From: Streptomyces sp. NRRL F-5135
GTDB taxonomy: Bacteria > Actinomycetota > Actinomycetes > Streptomycetales > Streptomycetaceae
Reading direction: 5' to 3'
Length of the DNA stretch: 64,000 bases
Assembly (NCBI RefSeq): GCF_000719775.1
Contig: NZ_JOHR01000014.1
Coordinates: 1-64,000 of the forward strand
Shown here: one piece after another, positions 56,890 to 64,000 of the stretch
How the letters are laid out: every line of letters begins with the position of its first letter
Position numbering within the stretch: position 1 is the stretch's first letter
The notes under the pieces: model-generated
Databases searched by the model: none
Seen by the model: only the letters and a program-made list of their open reading frames with translations
What the model was told of the DNA's origin: nothing
Made by a program: the position numbers and the translations under genes

Positions 56890-57825
56890 ATGCGCGTATT
56901 CGTCGCTGGGGGGACCGGCCATTCCGGTTCGTACATCATCCCCGAGCTCATCGCCGCCGGGCACGAGGTCACCGGCCTGGCCCGGTCGGACGCTTCCGCG
57001 GCGGCCCTGTCCGCGCTCGGCGCGAAGGTGCGTCGCGGCGATCTTCAGGATCTCGACGGGCTCAAGGAGGCAGCCTCGGGCTCCGATGGCGTCATCCACG
57101 TCGCCCACAGGCAGGATCTGCTGCCCTCCGGCGGGATGGACGCCGTGGCCGCTGCGGAGCTCCCGATCATGCTCGCGTACGGCGAGGCACTCGCGGGAAC
57201 CGGAAAGCCGCTGGTCACGGCAGGAAGCATAGGCTCGCCCGGGAACCTGGGGCGGTCGGCCACCGAGGAGGACCCTGCCCTCCCCGCCGGCGAGGAGCAC
57301 AGGGGCACCCTGCGGGTCCGCAACGTCGTGGAAAGGGCCGTTGTCGACCTGGCGGAGCAGGGGGTGCGGTCTTCGGTCGTACGGATCGCCAACATCGCGC
57401 ACAGCACGACCGATCGTGTCGGCTTCCTCCCCACGCTGATCGCGCTCGCGAGGGAGAAGGGGTTCGTCGGCTACCCCGGCGACGGCACGAACCTGTGGAA
57501 CGCCGTGCACATCCGCGATGCCGCCGTCTTGTTCCGCCTGGCGCTGGAGAAAGGGCAGGCCGGCACATACTGGCACGCGGTCGAGGACGGGGGCATCATG
57601 TTCCGCGACATCGCCGAGGCCATCGCCAGCCGTCTGGGCCTGCCCGCCGTGAGCGTTCCCAACGATGCCCTGATGACGCCGGGGTACTTCGGGTTCCTCA
57701 CCAATATCGTCACGCAGAGCTATCCGGCCTCCAACCTCATCACCCGCCGGACCCTCGGCTGGGAACCCGCCCGGCCCAGTCTGCTCGCCGATCTGGACAA
57801 CGGCCATTACTTCCCCGCCGGCTGA
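56890..57825 (+). CDS. NAD-dependent epimerase/dehydratase-like SDR protein
   Basis: A 311-residue extended or atypical SDR. The cofactor loop is VFVAGGTGHSGSYIIPELIAAGHEVTGLARS (TGxxGxxG with His in one position). SDGVIHVAHRQD and WNAVHIRDAAVLFRLALE are typical of NAD-dependent epimerase/dehydratase proteins acting without the full YxxxK motif. The usual catalytic Tyr-Lys is not evident. The ATG at 56890 gives a complete N-terminus. It lies between two F420/NADP-reductase-like genes. Confidence 0.88.
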   Translation: MRVFVAGGTGHSGSYIIPELIAAGHEVTGLARSDASAAALSALGAKVRRGDLQDLDGLKEAASGSDGVIHVAHRQDLLPSGGMDAVAAAELPIMLAYGEALAGTGKPLVTAGSIGSPGNLGRSATEEDPALPAGEEHRGTLRVRNVVERAVVDLAEQGVRSSVVRIANIAHSTTDRVGFLPTLIALAREKGFVGYPGDGTNLWNAVHIRDAAVLFRLALEKGQAGTYWHAVEDGGIMFRDIAEAIASRLGLPAVSVPNDALMTPGYFGFLTNIVTQSYPASNLITRRTLGWEPARPSLLADLDNGHYFPAG

Positions 57826-57894
57826 CGGCGGGGACCCGGATCGTAACGAGCCCGGCAACCGGCAAGTTCGGCTCTTCTGAAGGACGTTGAGATT

Positions 57895-58563
57895 ATGACG
57901 ACTGTGGGATTCATCGGAAGCGGAAGCATCGGCAGGACCATCGCGCGACTCGCTGTCGGGGCCGGGCACCAGGTGGTGCTCAGCAACTCGCGCGGTCCGG
58001 AAACGCTCGTGGACACGGCCGCGGAACTGGGACCGCGGGCGTCCGCGGCGACGAGCGAAGAGGCCGCGGCGGCCGGTGACATTGTCGTGGTCACAGTGCC
58101 GGTCAGCGCCTTTCCCCACGTGCCCGCCGCACCACTGGCCGGGAAGACGGTCATCGACACCTGCAACTACGGCCCCGAGCGTGACGGGCACATCCCCGAG
58201 CTCGACAGCAAATCCCTCACCTCAAGCGAGTTGCTCCTGCGGTACGTCCCCGACGCCCTGCTCGTAAAGGCGTTCAACAACATCTTCTTCAAGCACCTGC
58301 AGTCACTCGCCCGCCCGGCAGGGGCGGCCGACCGCTCCTACCTGCCGATCGCCGGAGACTCCGCACCGGCGAAGGCGGCGGTGACGGAATTCATCGACTC
58401 CATCGGCTACAGCGTGGTAGACGCGGGAACGCTGGCCGACAGCTGGCGGCAGGCGACGGGCACGCCGGTGTGGGGAACACCCTACGGGCCGTACTCGAAC
58501 GAGAAGGGCCAGCCGGTCGGCGAGGACGCCATCCGCGCGGCACTGGCCACCGCAACGCGGTAA
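57895..58563 (+). CDS. F420/NADP-oxidoreductase-like NAD(P)-binding protein
   Basis: A 222-residue relative of the gene at 56165. The cofactor loop is TVGFIGSGSIGRTIARLAVGAGHQVVLSNSRGPETL. DIVVVTVPVSAFPHVP, VIDTCNYGPERDG, LLVKAFNNIFFKHL and LPIAGDSAPAKAAVTEFIDSIGY are the family segments. The ATG at 57895 follows AAGGACG. As the third gene in the LysR-linked group it may act on the same substrate class as its neighbours. Confidence 0.9.
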   Translation: MTTVGFIGSGSIGRTIARLAVGAGHQVVLSNSRGPETLVDTAAELGPRASAATSEEAAAAGDIVVVTVPVSAFPHVPAAPLAGKTVIDTCNYGPERDGHIPELDSKSLTSSELLLRYVPDALLVKAFNNIFFKHLQSLARPAGAADRSYLPIAGDSAPAKAAVTEFIDSIGYSVVDAGTLADSWRQATGTPVWGTPYGPYSNEKGQPVGEDAIRAALATATR

Positions 58564-58930
58564 CCGTCAACTATCGCGGACCGTGATGTGGTCCGGCCGT
58601 GCCATGCCCCCGTCCGAGAGATACCGGCGTACCGAACGTCGGCCGCGGCGGCTTCGGGAGAGCAGGGGCAGGAGGAGCCGCCCCGCAAAGAGCCAGTCGA
58701 CGTCGAACGGATGCGCACCTGCGGCTACCCCCGCTGGGTCCGGATGCTGGCGATGGCGTCGGTCACCCTGGAAACCGGCTGCCGCATCGGCGAGCTGTGC
58801 GCGATCAGGCTGGAAGACCACCTCTCATATGCGCGTTTTAGGGTGCGTATTCATGGAGCCCGGGCGGACCGACTGGGCCGGAGGCGTGGTGCGTCGGCCG
58901 GCGTTCGCCCGGGAGGTGGTCGGGGCCGGC
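58564..58930. other. Spacer carrying an integrase remnant
   Basis: This 367-bp stretch has no intact gene. It contains the decayed recombinase segment described at 58693-58827. Codon usage and composition differ from the flanking genes. Confidence 0.5.
58693..58827 (+). pseudogene. Tyrosine recombinase (phage integrase) fragment
   Basis: In one plus-strand frame the translation reads PRWVRMLAMASVTLETGCRI followed by GELCAIRLEDHLS. TGxRxGEL followed by AxRxEDL is box I of tyrosine recombinases and contains the first catalytic Arg (here GCRIGEL). Nothing resembling box II or the active-site Tyr follows; the frame runs into unrelated sequence. It is a short relic of an integrated element. Confidence 0.45.
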
Positions 58931-59733
58931 TCAGGCGGCTTGCATGCCGCCGTCGACGGAGAGGACCACTCCGGTGACGTAGGAGGCGCGGCCGCTCAGC
59001 AGCCAGGCGGCGGCCTCGGCGATCTCGCTGGGTTCGGCCGCGCGACGCAGCGGGGTGTGCGCGGTGAGCTGGTCGACGACGCCCGGGGTCTGCGCTTCCC
59101 AGTTCTGGATCATCTCGGTGAGTGTGGTGCCGGGGCGAGGGCGTTGACGCGGATGCCCTCGGGTCCGTAGGTGACGGCGGCGGACTCGGTGAGGCTGTTG
59201 ACGGCCCGCTTCATCGCACCGTAGGCGGGCAGTGCGGAGTTGCCCGCGAGGCTGCCGACCGAGGAGGTGTTGACGATGGCACCCGTGCCGGCGGTGGTCC
59301 GAATCGCGGCGACCTGGGCGGCCATGGCCGGCCAGACGCCCTTGAGGTTCACCCGGTAGACATGATCGAAGTCCGCCTCCGGTGTCTGGTCCAGGGGGCC
59401 GGGCTGATGGCCGGCCCCCGCGTTGTTGAAGGCGGCGTCGAGCCGGCCGTACACCTCCAGGGCGCGTTTCACGCCGACGCGTACGCTCGCCGGGTCGGCC
59501 AGGTCGCACACCACGTACTCCGCGGTGCCGCCCGCCGCCCGGATCTCCTCGGTCACCGTCTTCAGCTGGGTCTCCGTGCGGGCCGCGAGCAGCACCTTTG
59601 CGCCTTCGCGGGCGAACAGTCGCGCCGCCGCGGCGCCGATGCCGCGACCGGCACCGCTGACGAAGACGACCTTGCCGGCCAGCAGGCTCGCAGCGGCAGA
59701 CGTGGGGATGTCGGTGGTGGGTGAGTCATTCAT
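58931..59733 (-). pseudogene. Short-chain dehydrogenase with a frameshift
   Basis: An SDR gene interrupted by one missing base. The N-terminal part from the ATG at 59733 has VVFVSGAGRGIGAAAARLFA (cofactor loop), NNAGAGH, NTSSVGSLAG and the catalytic YGAMK. At about 59130 the frame is lost after GIRVNALAP. The expected continuation (TTLTEMIQNWEAQTPGVVDQ, then RRAAEPSEIAEAAAWLLSG and SVDGG) is present in the next frame and ends at 58931. One extra C at 59130/59131 would restore a normal protein of about 267 residues. It is a genuine pseudogene or a sequencing error. Confidence 0.8.
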
Positions 59734-59756
59734 GGCAGTCAGCCTGCGTCTGCGTT

Positions 59757-60041
59757 CATCTCGACCGAGTACTACGCGCGGCTGGAACAGGCCCGCGCCC
59801 CTCGCGTGAGGTCCTGTCCGGGCTGGCCCGTGCCCTGCGCCTGTCGGACACCGAGAGTAACCACCTGCATCACCTGGCCGGCGCCCCACCCGCTCCGCCA
59901 CCGGGCCCCTCGCGCGAGGTACGGCCGAGCATCCAGGACCTGTTGCACCGGCTGCCGCACGCGGCGGCGCTCGTGCTCTCCGCGACCTACGAGGTGCTCG
60001 CCCACAACGACCTGGCGGCCGCCCACCTCGACCTGGGCCTG
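59757..60041 (+). pseudogene. XRE/MmyB-type regulator remnant
   Basis: The translation STEYYARLEQARAP is the end of an XRE helix-turn-helix. After a one-base loss near 59801 the next frame continues SREVLSGLARALRLSDTESN and HLHHLAGAPPAPP, then RPSIQDLLHRLPHAAALVLSATYEVLAHNDLAAA. This is the HTH/MmyB-like ligand-domain pattern of actinobacterial regulators. Both ends are missing: the front of the HTH and most of the ligand domain. MmyB regulators commonly sit divergent from an SDR gene, as this one does. Confidence 0.6.
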
Positions 60042-60254
60042 AGCGCCCGGGCCACCGTGTGCCCGCGCGGCGCGCTCCCGAGGGCAGGCCGGCGGCGGAC
60101 CCGGAGTGAGGAGCTGGGGCTCGGATCGCCTACGAACAGCAGCTGGCCACCAGCGCCCTCGCCGCATAACGACACGAACGGGTGTCCACTTCACTGGGCA
60201 AGGGCCGACCGGAACTTCATGGTTCCGCGTCTCACCGCGTCCATGGCAGATGCC
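60042..60254. other. Gene-free spacer after the XRE/MmyB remnant
   Basis: About 210 bases between the XRE/MmyB remnant and the end of the TetR gene. No further coding or regulatory signal is recognised. Confidence 0.4.
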
Positions 60255-60869
60255 TCAGGTGATCAGGCCGGCGCTGGTCAGCCAGATGTGTTCGCATGTC
60301 GCCGACGCGTCTTGGAGCTTCTCACGGGATTCCTGTGAGGCGTGGTAGAAGGTCCGTTCGATCATCCAGCACAGGGCGCGTGCCATCGCTGAGGCCTGGT
60401 CCGGTGCGGTGCCGGCCTGGATGCCGGCGCGTTCGAGGACGGCGGTGATGGCCGTGATGAACAGGTCGGCTGTGTGGTTCCACAGCTCGCCGATCTCCGG
60501 CACGGTCAACGACAGGTCGATCGCCGTGCGCATGACCAGGCCGTGCTCGTTCCACAGCTCGACCGTGCGCCGCATGGCTGCCGTGATGGCCTGGCGGGGC
60601 TCGTCCGTCTGCGCGGTGGCCCGGGACCGTTCCCACAGGTGCTCGACGGTCCGGGCCACGAGTGCCGTGACCACTTCTTGCTTGGAGCCGTAGTAGAAGT
60701 ACAGGGCGCCGCGTGTGATGCCGGCGCCCTGGGCGATGTCGCCGACGGTCATGGCGTCGTAGCCCTTTTGCTCCAGCAGGGCTTCGCAGGTGTCGAGGAT
60801 GGCCCGCTCCCGGACATCGCCCTTGCGTTCGGCGGCGCGACGGCCGCGCGCGGGGTGGTGGCCGGGCAT
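60255..60869 (-). CDS. TetR/AcrR-family regulator
   Basis: A 204-residue TetR regulator with HTH RERAILDTCEALLEQKGYDAMTVGDIAQGAGITRGALYFYYGSKQEVVTALV (about residues 19-70). The C-terminal domain resembles the MAE_28990/EthR-like group (ELWNHTADLFITAITAVLERA, ARALCWMIERTFYHAS). The ATG at 60869 overlaps the stop of the upstream SDR gene by one base (TGATG), so the two form an operon. It likely controls that operon; repeated sites lie in the promoter at 61778-61807. Confidence 0.92.
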   Translation of the reverse strand: MPGHHPARGRRAAERKGDVRERAILDTCEALLEQKGYDAMTVGDIAQGAGITRGALYFYYGSKQEVVTALVARTVEHLWERSRATAQTDEPRQAITAAMRRTVELWNEHGLVMRTAIDLSLTVPEIGELWNHTADLFITAITAVLERAGIQAGTAPDQASAMARALCWMIERTFYHASQESREKLQDASATCEHIWLTSAGLIT

Positions 60870-61717
60870 CAGAGCTGAGCACCCTCGGCGAAGTCCGTCG
60901 TACGGGAGAGTGCCTCCCATGCGCGGATGTCCTCGTCCACGGCCGTGCGGGCGGCGGTGACCAGCCGCAGCGCGTCCGAGCCCAGGACGAGGTGGGCCGG
61001 CGGCTGCTCGACCGAGGTGATGTGCACGAGGGCGTCCCCGGCCTTGGCCGGATCGCCCAGCTGGTTGCCGCTGGCCTTCTGCCGCGCCTCACGGATGGGG
61101 GTGAACAACTCGTCGTAGTCGTCGACGGTCCGCGCGGCGCGTGTCATGGACCGTCCGGCCCAGTCGGTGCGGAAGGAGCCGGGCTCGATCGCCGTCACAT
61201 GGATTCCGAACTGCGCGACTTCCTTGCCCAGCGCCTCCAGGATGCCCTCCAGGGCGAACTTGCTGCCGCAGTAAGCGGACATGCCGGGCACCGCCATGAG
61301 CCCGCCCATGGAGGTGACGGCCATCAGGTGTCCGCGGCGACGTCGGCGCATGTGCGGCAGCGCCGCCCGCAGGGTGGCCACCGCCCCGAACACATTGACC
61401 TCGAACTGCCGCCGCACCTCGGCCAGCGGGGTTTCCTCGAAGGTGCCCTCCAGGCCGTAGCCGGCGTTGGCGACGACGACATCCAAAGGGCCGACGCTCT
61501 GCTCCACCTCCGCGACCACACCGGGGACGGCGTCATCGTCCGTCACGTCCAGCAGGCGACCGTGAGCGTTACCGGGCCTGAGTTCTTCGAAGGCCCGCAG
61601 GCCCTCCTCGGAGCGGACTGTGCCGACGACGGTGTGACCTGCGGCCAGGGCGGCCTCGGCGAAGGCACGTCCGAGGCCCGTGCTGACGCCGGTGATCAGC
61701 CAGTTCTGCTTTTGCAC
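60869..61717 (-). CDS. Classical SDR oxidoreductase
   Basis: A 282-residue short-chain dehydrogenase: NWLITGVSTGLGRAFAEAAL (TGxxxGxG cofactor loop), LDVTDDDA, VVVANAGYGLEG (NAG), VTSMGGLMAVPGMSAYCGSKFALEG with catalytic Ser, Tyr and Lys (YCGSK). The GTG at 61717 has GGAGG four bases upstream. Translation is coupled to the TetR gene that follows. The family includes many NADP-dependent aldehyde and ketone reductases; the substrate is not known. The SDR-TetR pairing suggests a response to a toxic carbonyl. Confidence 0.92.
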   Translation of the reverse strand: MQKQNWLITGVSTGLGRAFAEAALAAGHTVVGTVRSEEGLRAFEELRPGNAHGRLLDVTDDDAVPGVVAEVEQSVGPLDVVVANAGYGLEGTFEETPLAEVRRQFEVNVFGAVATLRAALPHMRRRRRGHLMAVTSMGGLMAVPGMSAYCGSKFALEGILEALGKEVAQFGIHVTAIEPGSFRTDWAGRSMTRAARTVDDYDELFTPIREARQKASGNQLGDPAKAGDALVHITSVEQPPAHLVLGSDALRLVTAARTAVDEDIRAWEALSRTTDFAEGAQL

Positions 61718-61777
61718 TGTTCCTCCAGAAAAGTCCTGCGAGGAGCCGAACCGCTCCCTCCAGGAAAAGTCTACACG

Positions 61778-61807
61778 ATGTCGATTTTTACCGTCGCTAT
61801 GTCGATT
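61778..61807. promoter_or_regulatory. Two ATGTCGATT direct repeats, 21 bp apart
   Basis: ATGTCGATT occurs at 61778-61786 and 61799-61807 upstream of the SDR-TetR operon. The spacing is exactly two helical turns. The sites are candidates for binding by the encoded TetR protein. Confidence 0.45.
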
Positions 61808-61817
61808 CTGGTAGTGC

Positions 61818-62285
61818 TCACGGGATGGAGTACTCAAGGTCATCCGCGTGCCGCGCACCGCCCGAATCGGCGCCGCCAGCGATGGACCTCACCGCCCGCC
61901 ACCCGCGCACCGGAGAACTGCTGTCCACCGTGAAGTTCATCTGCGGAGCGTCCGGCGCGGCGGCCGGGGCCTCCGGCGTGGTCCGGGGCGCGGGCGCGGT
62001 GCCGGGCGGCAGGACTCGCACAGTGCGCACCGCGTTGGTGCCGGCCGACTCGTTGGCCGTGGCGACGATCCGCGCGGTGATGAGCCGGAGCTGGGTGGCG
62101 CAGGCCGGGGAGTCCGGGCACAGGTCCAGCTGCCCGGTCTCGGGGCGGAAGGCGACGGCCGCGGCGATGTCGGGCCGGCGGTCCAGAACGCTGCCGCCGG
62201 CGGCCGGGAGCTCCCGGGCCCGGTCGGCCATCAGCCCGGCCAGCCCGGCGGCGACCCCGGAGGGCTCCCACCCGTCCCGCTTCAC
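61818..62285 (-). pseudogene. DUF721/DciA-like protein remnant
   Basis: The minus-strand frame reads KRDGWEPSGVAAGLAGLMAD, then GGSVLDRRPDIAAAVAFRPETGQLDLCPDSPACATQLRLITARIVATANE and VRTVRVLPPG. This matches the DUF721 (DciA-like) proteins carried on Streptomyces plasmids and integrative elements as I remember them. The region between GGSVL and AVAF is shorter than usual, and coding sequence continues upstream past 62285 (RRRRATTVKRDG) to about 62333, where the recombinase-like relic on the other strand begins. It is 5' truncated and probably non-functional. Confidence 0.45.
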
Positions 62286-62340
62286 GGTCGTCGCCCGGCG
62301 CCGGCGCGGGCCTCGCCGCCGCCGTTGTTCTACGCGGCCT

Positions 62341-63051
62341 GTGGGCCTGCTGCAGAGCGACTCGGGCGAGGTCGACGCCGGACCGTACCAAGGCCCTCTC
62401 GGTGAAGTCGTGGTGCCGGGTGGACCGCTCCGTGCTCATGCCCACGGGCTGGCCTACGGCACCGTTCGCCGGACCGGCCCGCAGGGCACCATCGACAGCG
62501 AGAAACGCTGGGCCGATGCACGCCGCCTCCTCAACGACGACATGCTGCCCACCCCAGACCGCGTCGCAGGACTGCTGCTGATCCTCTACGCACAGAAGAT
62601 CGCCACCATCAGCCAGCTCACCGTCGATGATGTCGACATCACCGACGAGACCGTTGCGATCTCCTTCGGCACCTCGCCCGTCATCCTCCCGATGCCACTG
62701 GCCGCCCTGGTCCGCGAGCTCGTCGCGACCCGAGGCGGCAAGGCCAAGATCGGCACCCCTGACGACGTCCCCTGGCTCTTCCCCGGCGGACAGCCCGGCC
62801 GTCCGCTCAGTGACAGTCAGATCGGTCTGCGGCTTCACAAGATCGACATTCGGCCCCAACAGGATCGGTCCACCGCGCTGTTCACCCTCGCCACCGAAGT
62901 CCCCGCCGCGATCCTGGCCCGGATGCTCGGTGTCCACATCAAGGTCGCTGTCCAGTGGCAGCAGGCATCAGCAGGGGACTGGGCCGCCTACGCCGCCGAC
63001 GTCAGCCGACGGGCCAGCAGCACTGATCGCGAAGTGCATCCCAACATGTGA
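62341..63051 (+). pseudogene. 5'-truncated recombinase-like gene
   Basis: The plus-strand frame encodes RWADARRLLNDDMLPTPDRV, then AGLLLILYAQKIATISQLTVDDVDITDETVAISF, then WLFPGGQPGRPLSDSQIGLR and a C-terminal helical part ending DWAAYAADVSRRAS. This is the C-terminal half of a Streptomyces family with a tyrosine-recombinase-like fold seen on plasmids and near chromosome ends. The normal N-terminal zinc-ribbon-like half is absent, replaced by unrelated sequence before 62341. A GTG at 62341 could start a 236-residue protein but has no ribosome-binding site. The nucleophilic Tyr is not evident. Confidence 0.5.
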
Positions 63052-63215
63052 TGACCCGCTCCATGGCATCTACGAGGGGAAGGAGTTCACGAGCCCTGGG
63101 CTGACGCCACGCTCGACCTGCGTTGGGGTGGCCGGCCGACCGTCCGCGCCCGATGGTGCTTCGGGTTCGACGTGGTGCGGCACCGTGCTGGGGGCCTTCC
63201 CGGCCGCGGTGGTGC

Positions 63216-63905
63216 TCAGGTTGTCAGGCGGGCCAGGAGGGCGGGATGGTCTGCCAGGACCGATTCCAGCATGGCCTGGAATCGGGGCGTGAAGAAGTCG
63301 AGGTCGACGGACCGCCAGTCGATGCCGCCCAGGGGTGGCTGCGGGTCGTACTCGATGAGGAGCTGGACCGTGCGGGCGGTCTGCTCGCCCGCGAGGCGTT
63401 CAACCAGGTGGAGGGCCATGTCGATACCCGCTGACACTCCGGCGGCGGTGAGCACGGGGCCGGCCTCGACCCAGCGTTCGGCGACGGGCGTCGCTCCGAA
63501 CTTGGCCAGTAGGTCGCGGACGCCCCAGTGAGTGGTGGCCTGTCGACCGTCGAGCAGGCCGGCGGCGCCCAGGATCAGGGAGCCGGTGCACACCGAGCCG
63601 ACGACCTCAGCCGTCCGCGCGGCCCGGCGGATCCAGTCCAGCAGGGGCTCGTTGGCCAGGGCGGCGAGGGTGGGCTCGGTCCCGCCGGGCACGATCAGCG
63701 CGAAGGGTTCGGTGACCTGGTCGAAGGTGTGGCTCGGCGTCAGCTTCAGCGGAGTGTCGGTGTTCAGGGGGGCGAGGTCCTGGCCGACGACGGCCACCTC
63801 GAAGGACGGGTCGATCTGGGCCAGCGCCGACAGCACCTGGAGCGGCCCGACCAGGTCGAGCGGGGTGATGCCGGGATAGAGCACGAAGGCGAGTGTCTTG
63901 GTCAT
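63216..63905 (-). CDS. DJ-1/PfpI-family (isonitrile-hydratase-like) protein
   Basis: A 229-residue class I glutamine-amidotransferase-like protein. FVLYPGITPLDLVGPLQVL is the N-terminal strand-turn with the conserved Asp. The nucleophile elbow is VGSVCTGSLILGAAGLLDGR with Cys, followed by ATTHW, as in isocyanide hydratase and DJ-1/PfpI relatives. The ATG at 63905 gives the full N-terminus. It stands alone near the window end; the last 95 bases hold no further gene. Confidence 0.9.
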   Translation of the reverse strand: MTKTLAFVLYPGITPLDLVGPLQVLSALAQIDPSFEVAVVGQDLAPLNTDTPLKLTPSHTFDQVTEPFALIVPGGTEPTLAALANEPLLDWIRRAARTAEVVGSVCTGSLILGAAGLLDGRQATTHWGVRDLLAKFGATPVAERWVEAGPVLTAAGVSAGIDMALHLVERLAGEQTARTVQLLIEYDPQPPLGGIDWRSVDLDFFTPRFQAMLESVLADHPALLARLTT

Positions 63906-64000
63906 GCCGTCACCTTCGGCCCCAGGCCGTGGGAGCGCCAAGGGAAGACAGTGACCAGGTCGGAATTCTTGGGATACAAGTCTTTCCGACATAGGGTCCT

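Noticed and set aside
56890..57825. A biosynthetic cluster role (for example polyketide tailoring) for the three oxidoreductases
   Set aside because: No synthase, cyclase or other biosynthetic gene is in the window.
61840..62937. A minus-strand open frame of 365 codons across the relic region
   Set aside because: Its N-terminal part is antisense to the recombinase-like relic and its C-terminal part is out of frame with the DUF721-like remnant. No domain was seen.

Overview
The window reads as chromosomal DNA of a Streptomyces or a close relative. It has very high G+C with strong G/C preference at third codon positions, many GTG and TTG starts, and a gene set typical of that genus: the ethylmalonyl-CoA pathway, a PAS-GAF-SpoIIE-HATPase phosphatase, monomeric isocitrate dehydrogenase and a MerR-type regulator fused to sliding-clamp domains. 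Recognition is from protein motifs read by eye; no database search was run.

Left part (0-23 kb) is conserved housekeeping and accessory metabolism. It holds a metallo-hydrolase/DedA pair, an aminotransferase-fold protein that has no lysine at all, a PAP2 phosphatase-diacylglycerol kinase fusion, acetyltransferases, methyltransferases and an arginase-fold protein with altered metal ligands. A four-gene minus-strand peptidase operon follows (M55 DppA, M20, S9, S66; 15.2 to 9.7 kb), then an F420-type oxidoreductase, a large SpoIIE-type phosphatase, and a radical SAM protein preceded by a LexA-like SOS box.

The centre (23-35 kb) is an ethylmalonyl-CoA pathway block: a duplicated 3-hydroxyacyl-CoA dehydrogenase, a TetR regulator, crotonyl-CoA carboxylase/reductase, ethylmalonyl-CoA mutase, a CoA-ester lyase, a MaoC hydratase and an acyl-CoA dehydrogenase, closed by a hairpin. 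Phosphatidylserine decarboxylase and phosphatidylserine synthase follow and end at a perfect 20-bp terminator stem.

From 35 to 45 kb come glycerate kinase, a NUDIX hydrolase, the MerR/beta-clamp fusion with a tightly coupled helical partner, a secreted protein, a DNA-alkylation repair pair (Ogt and an Ada-AlkA fusion) and isocitrate dehydrogenase. From 45 to 51 kb lies a catabolic island: a DUF2848 protein, an MHS-type transporter, a nitrilase-fold hydrolase and a GntR regulator. Two matching palindromic sites, one at the transporter promoter and one at the regulator's own promoter, tie it together. An FAD oxidoreductase, an inositol-phosphatase-like enzyme and a gamma-glutamyltransferase follow.

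The right end (54-64 kb) is less conserved and partly decayed. A LysR regulator faces three NAD(P)-binding enzymes. Beyond them lie an integrase fragment, a frameshifted short-chain dehydrogenase, a frameshifted XRE/MmyB regulator remnant, an intact TetR/SDR pair, a DUF721-like remnant, a 5'-truncated recombinase-like gene and a DJ-1/PfpI protein. This mix of relics suggests an old integration hot spot.
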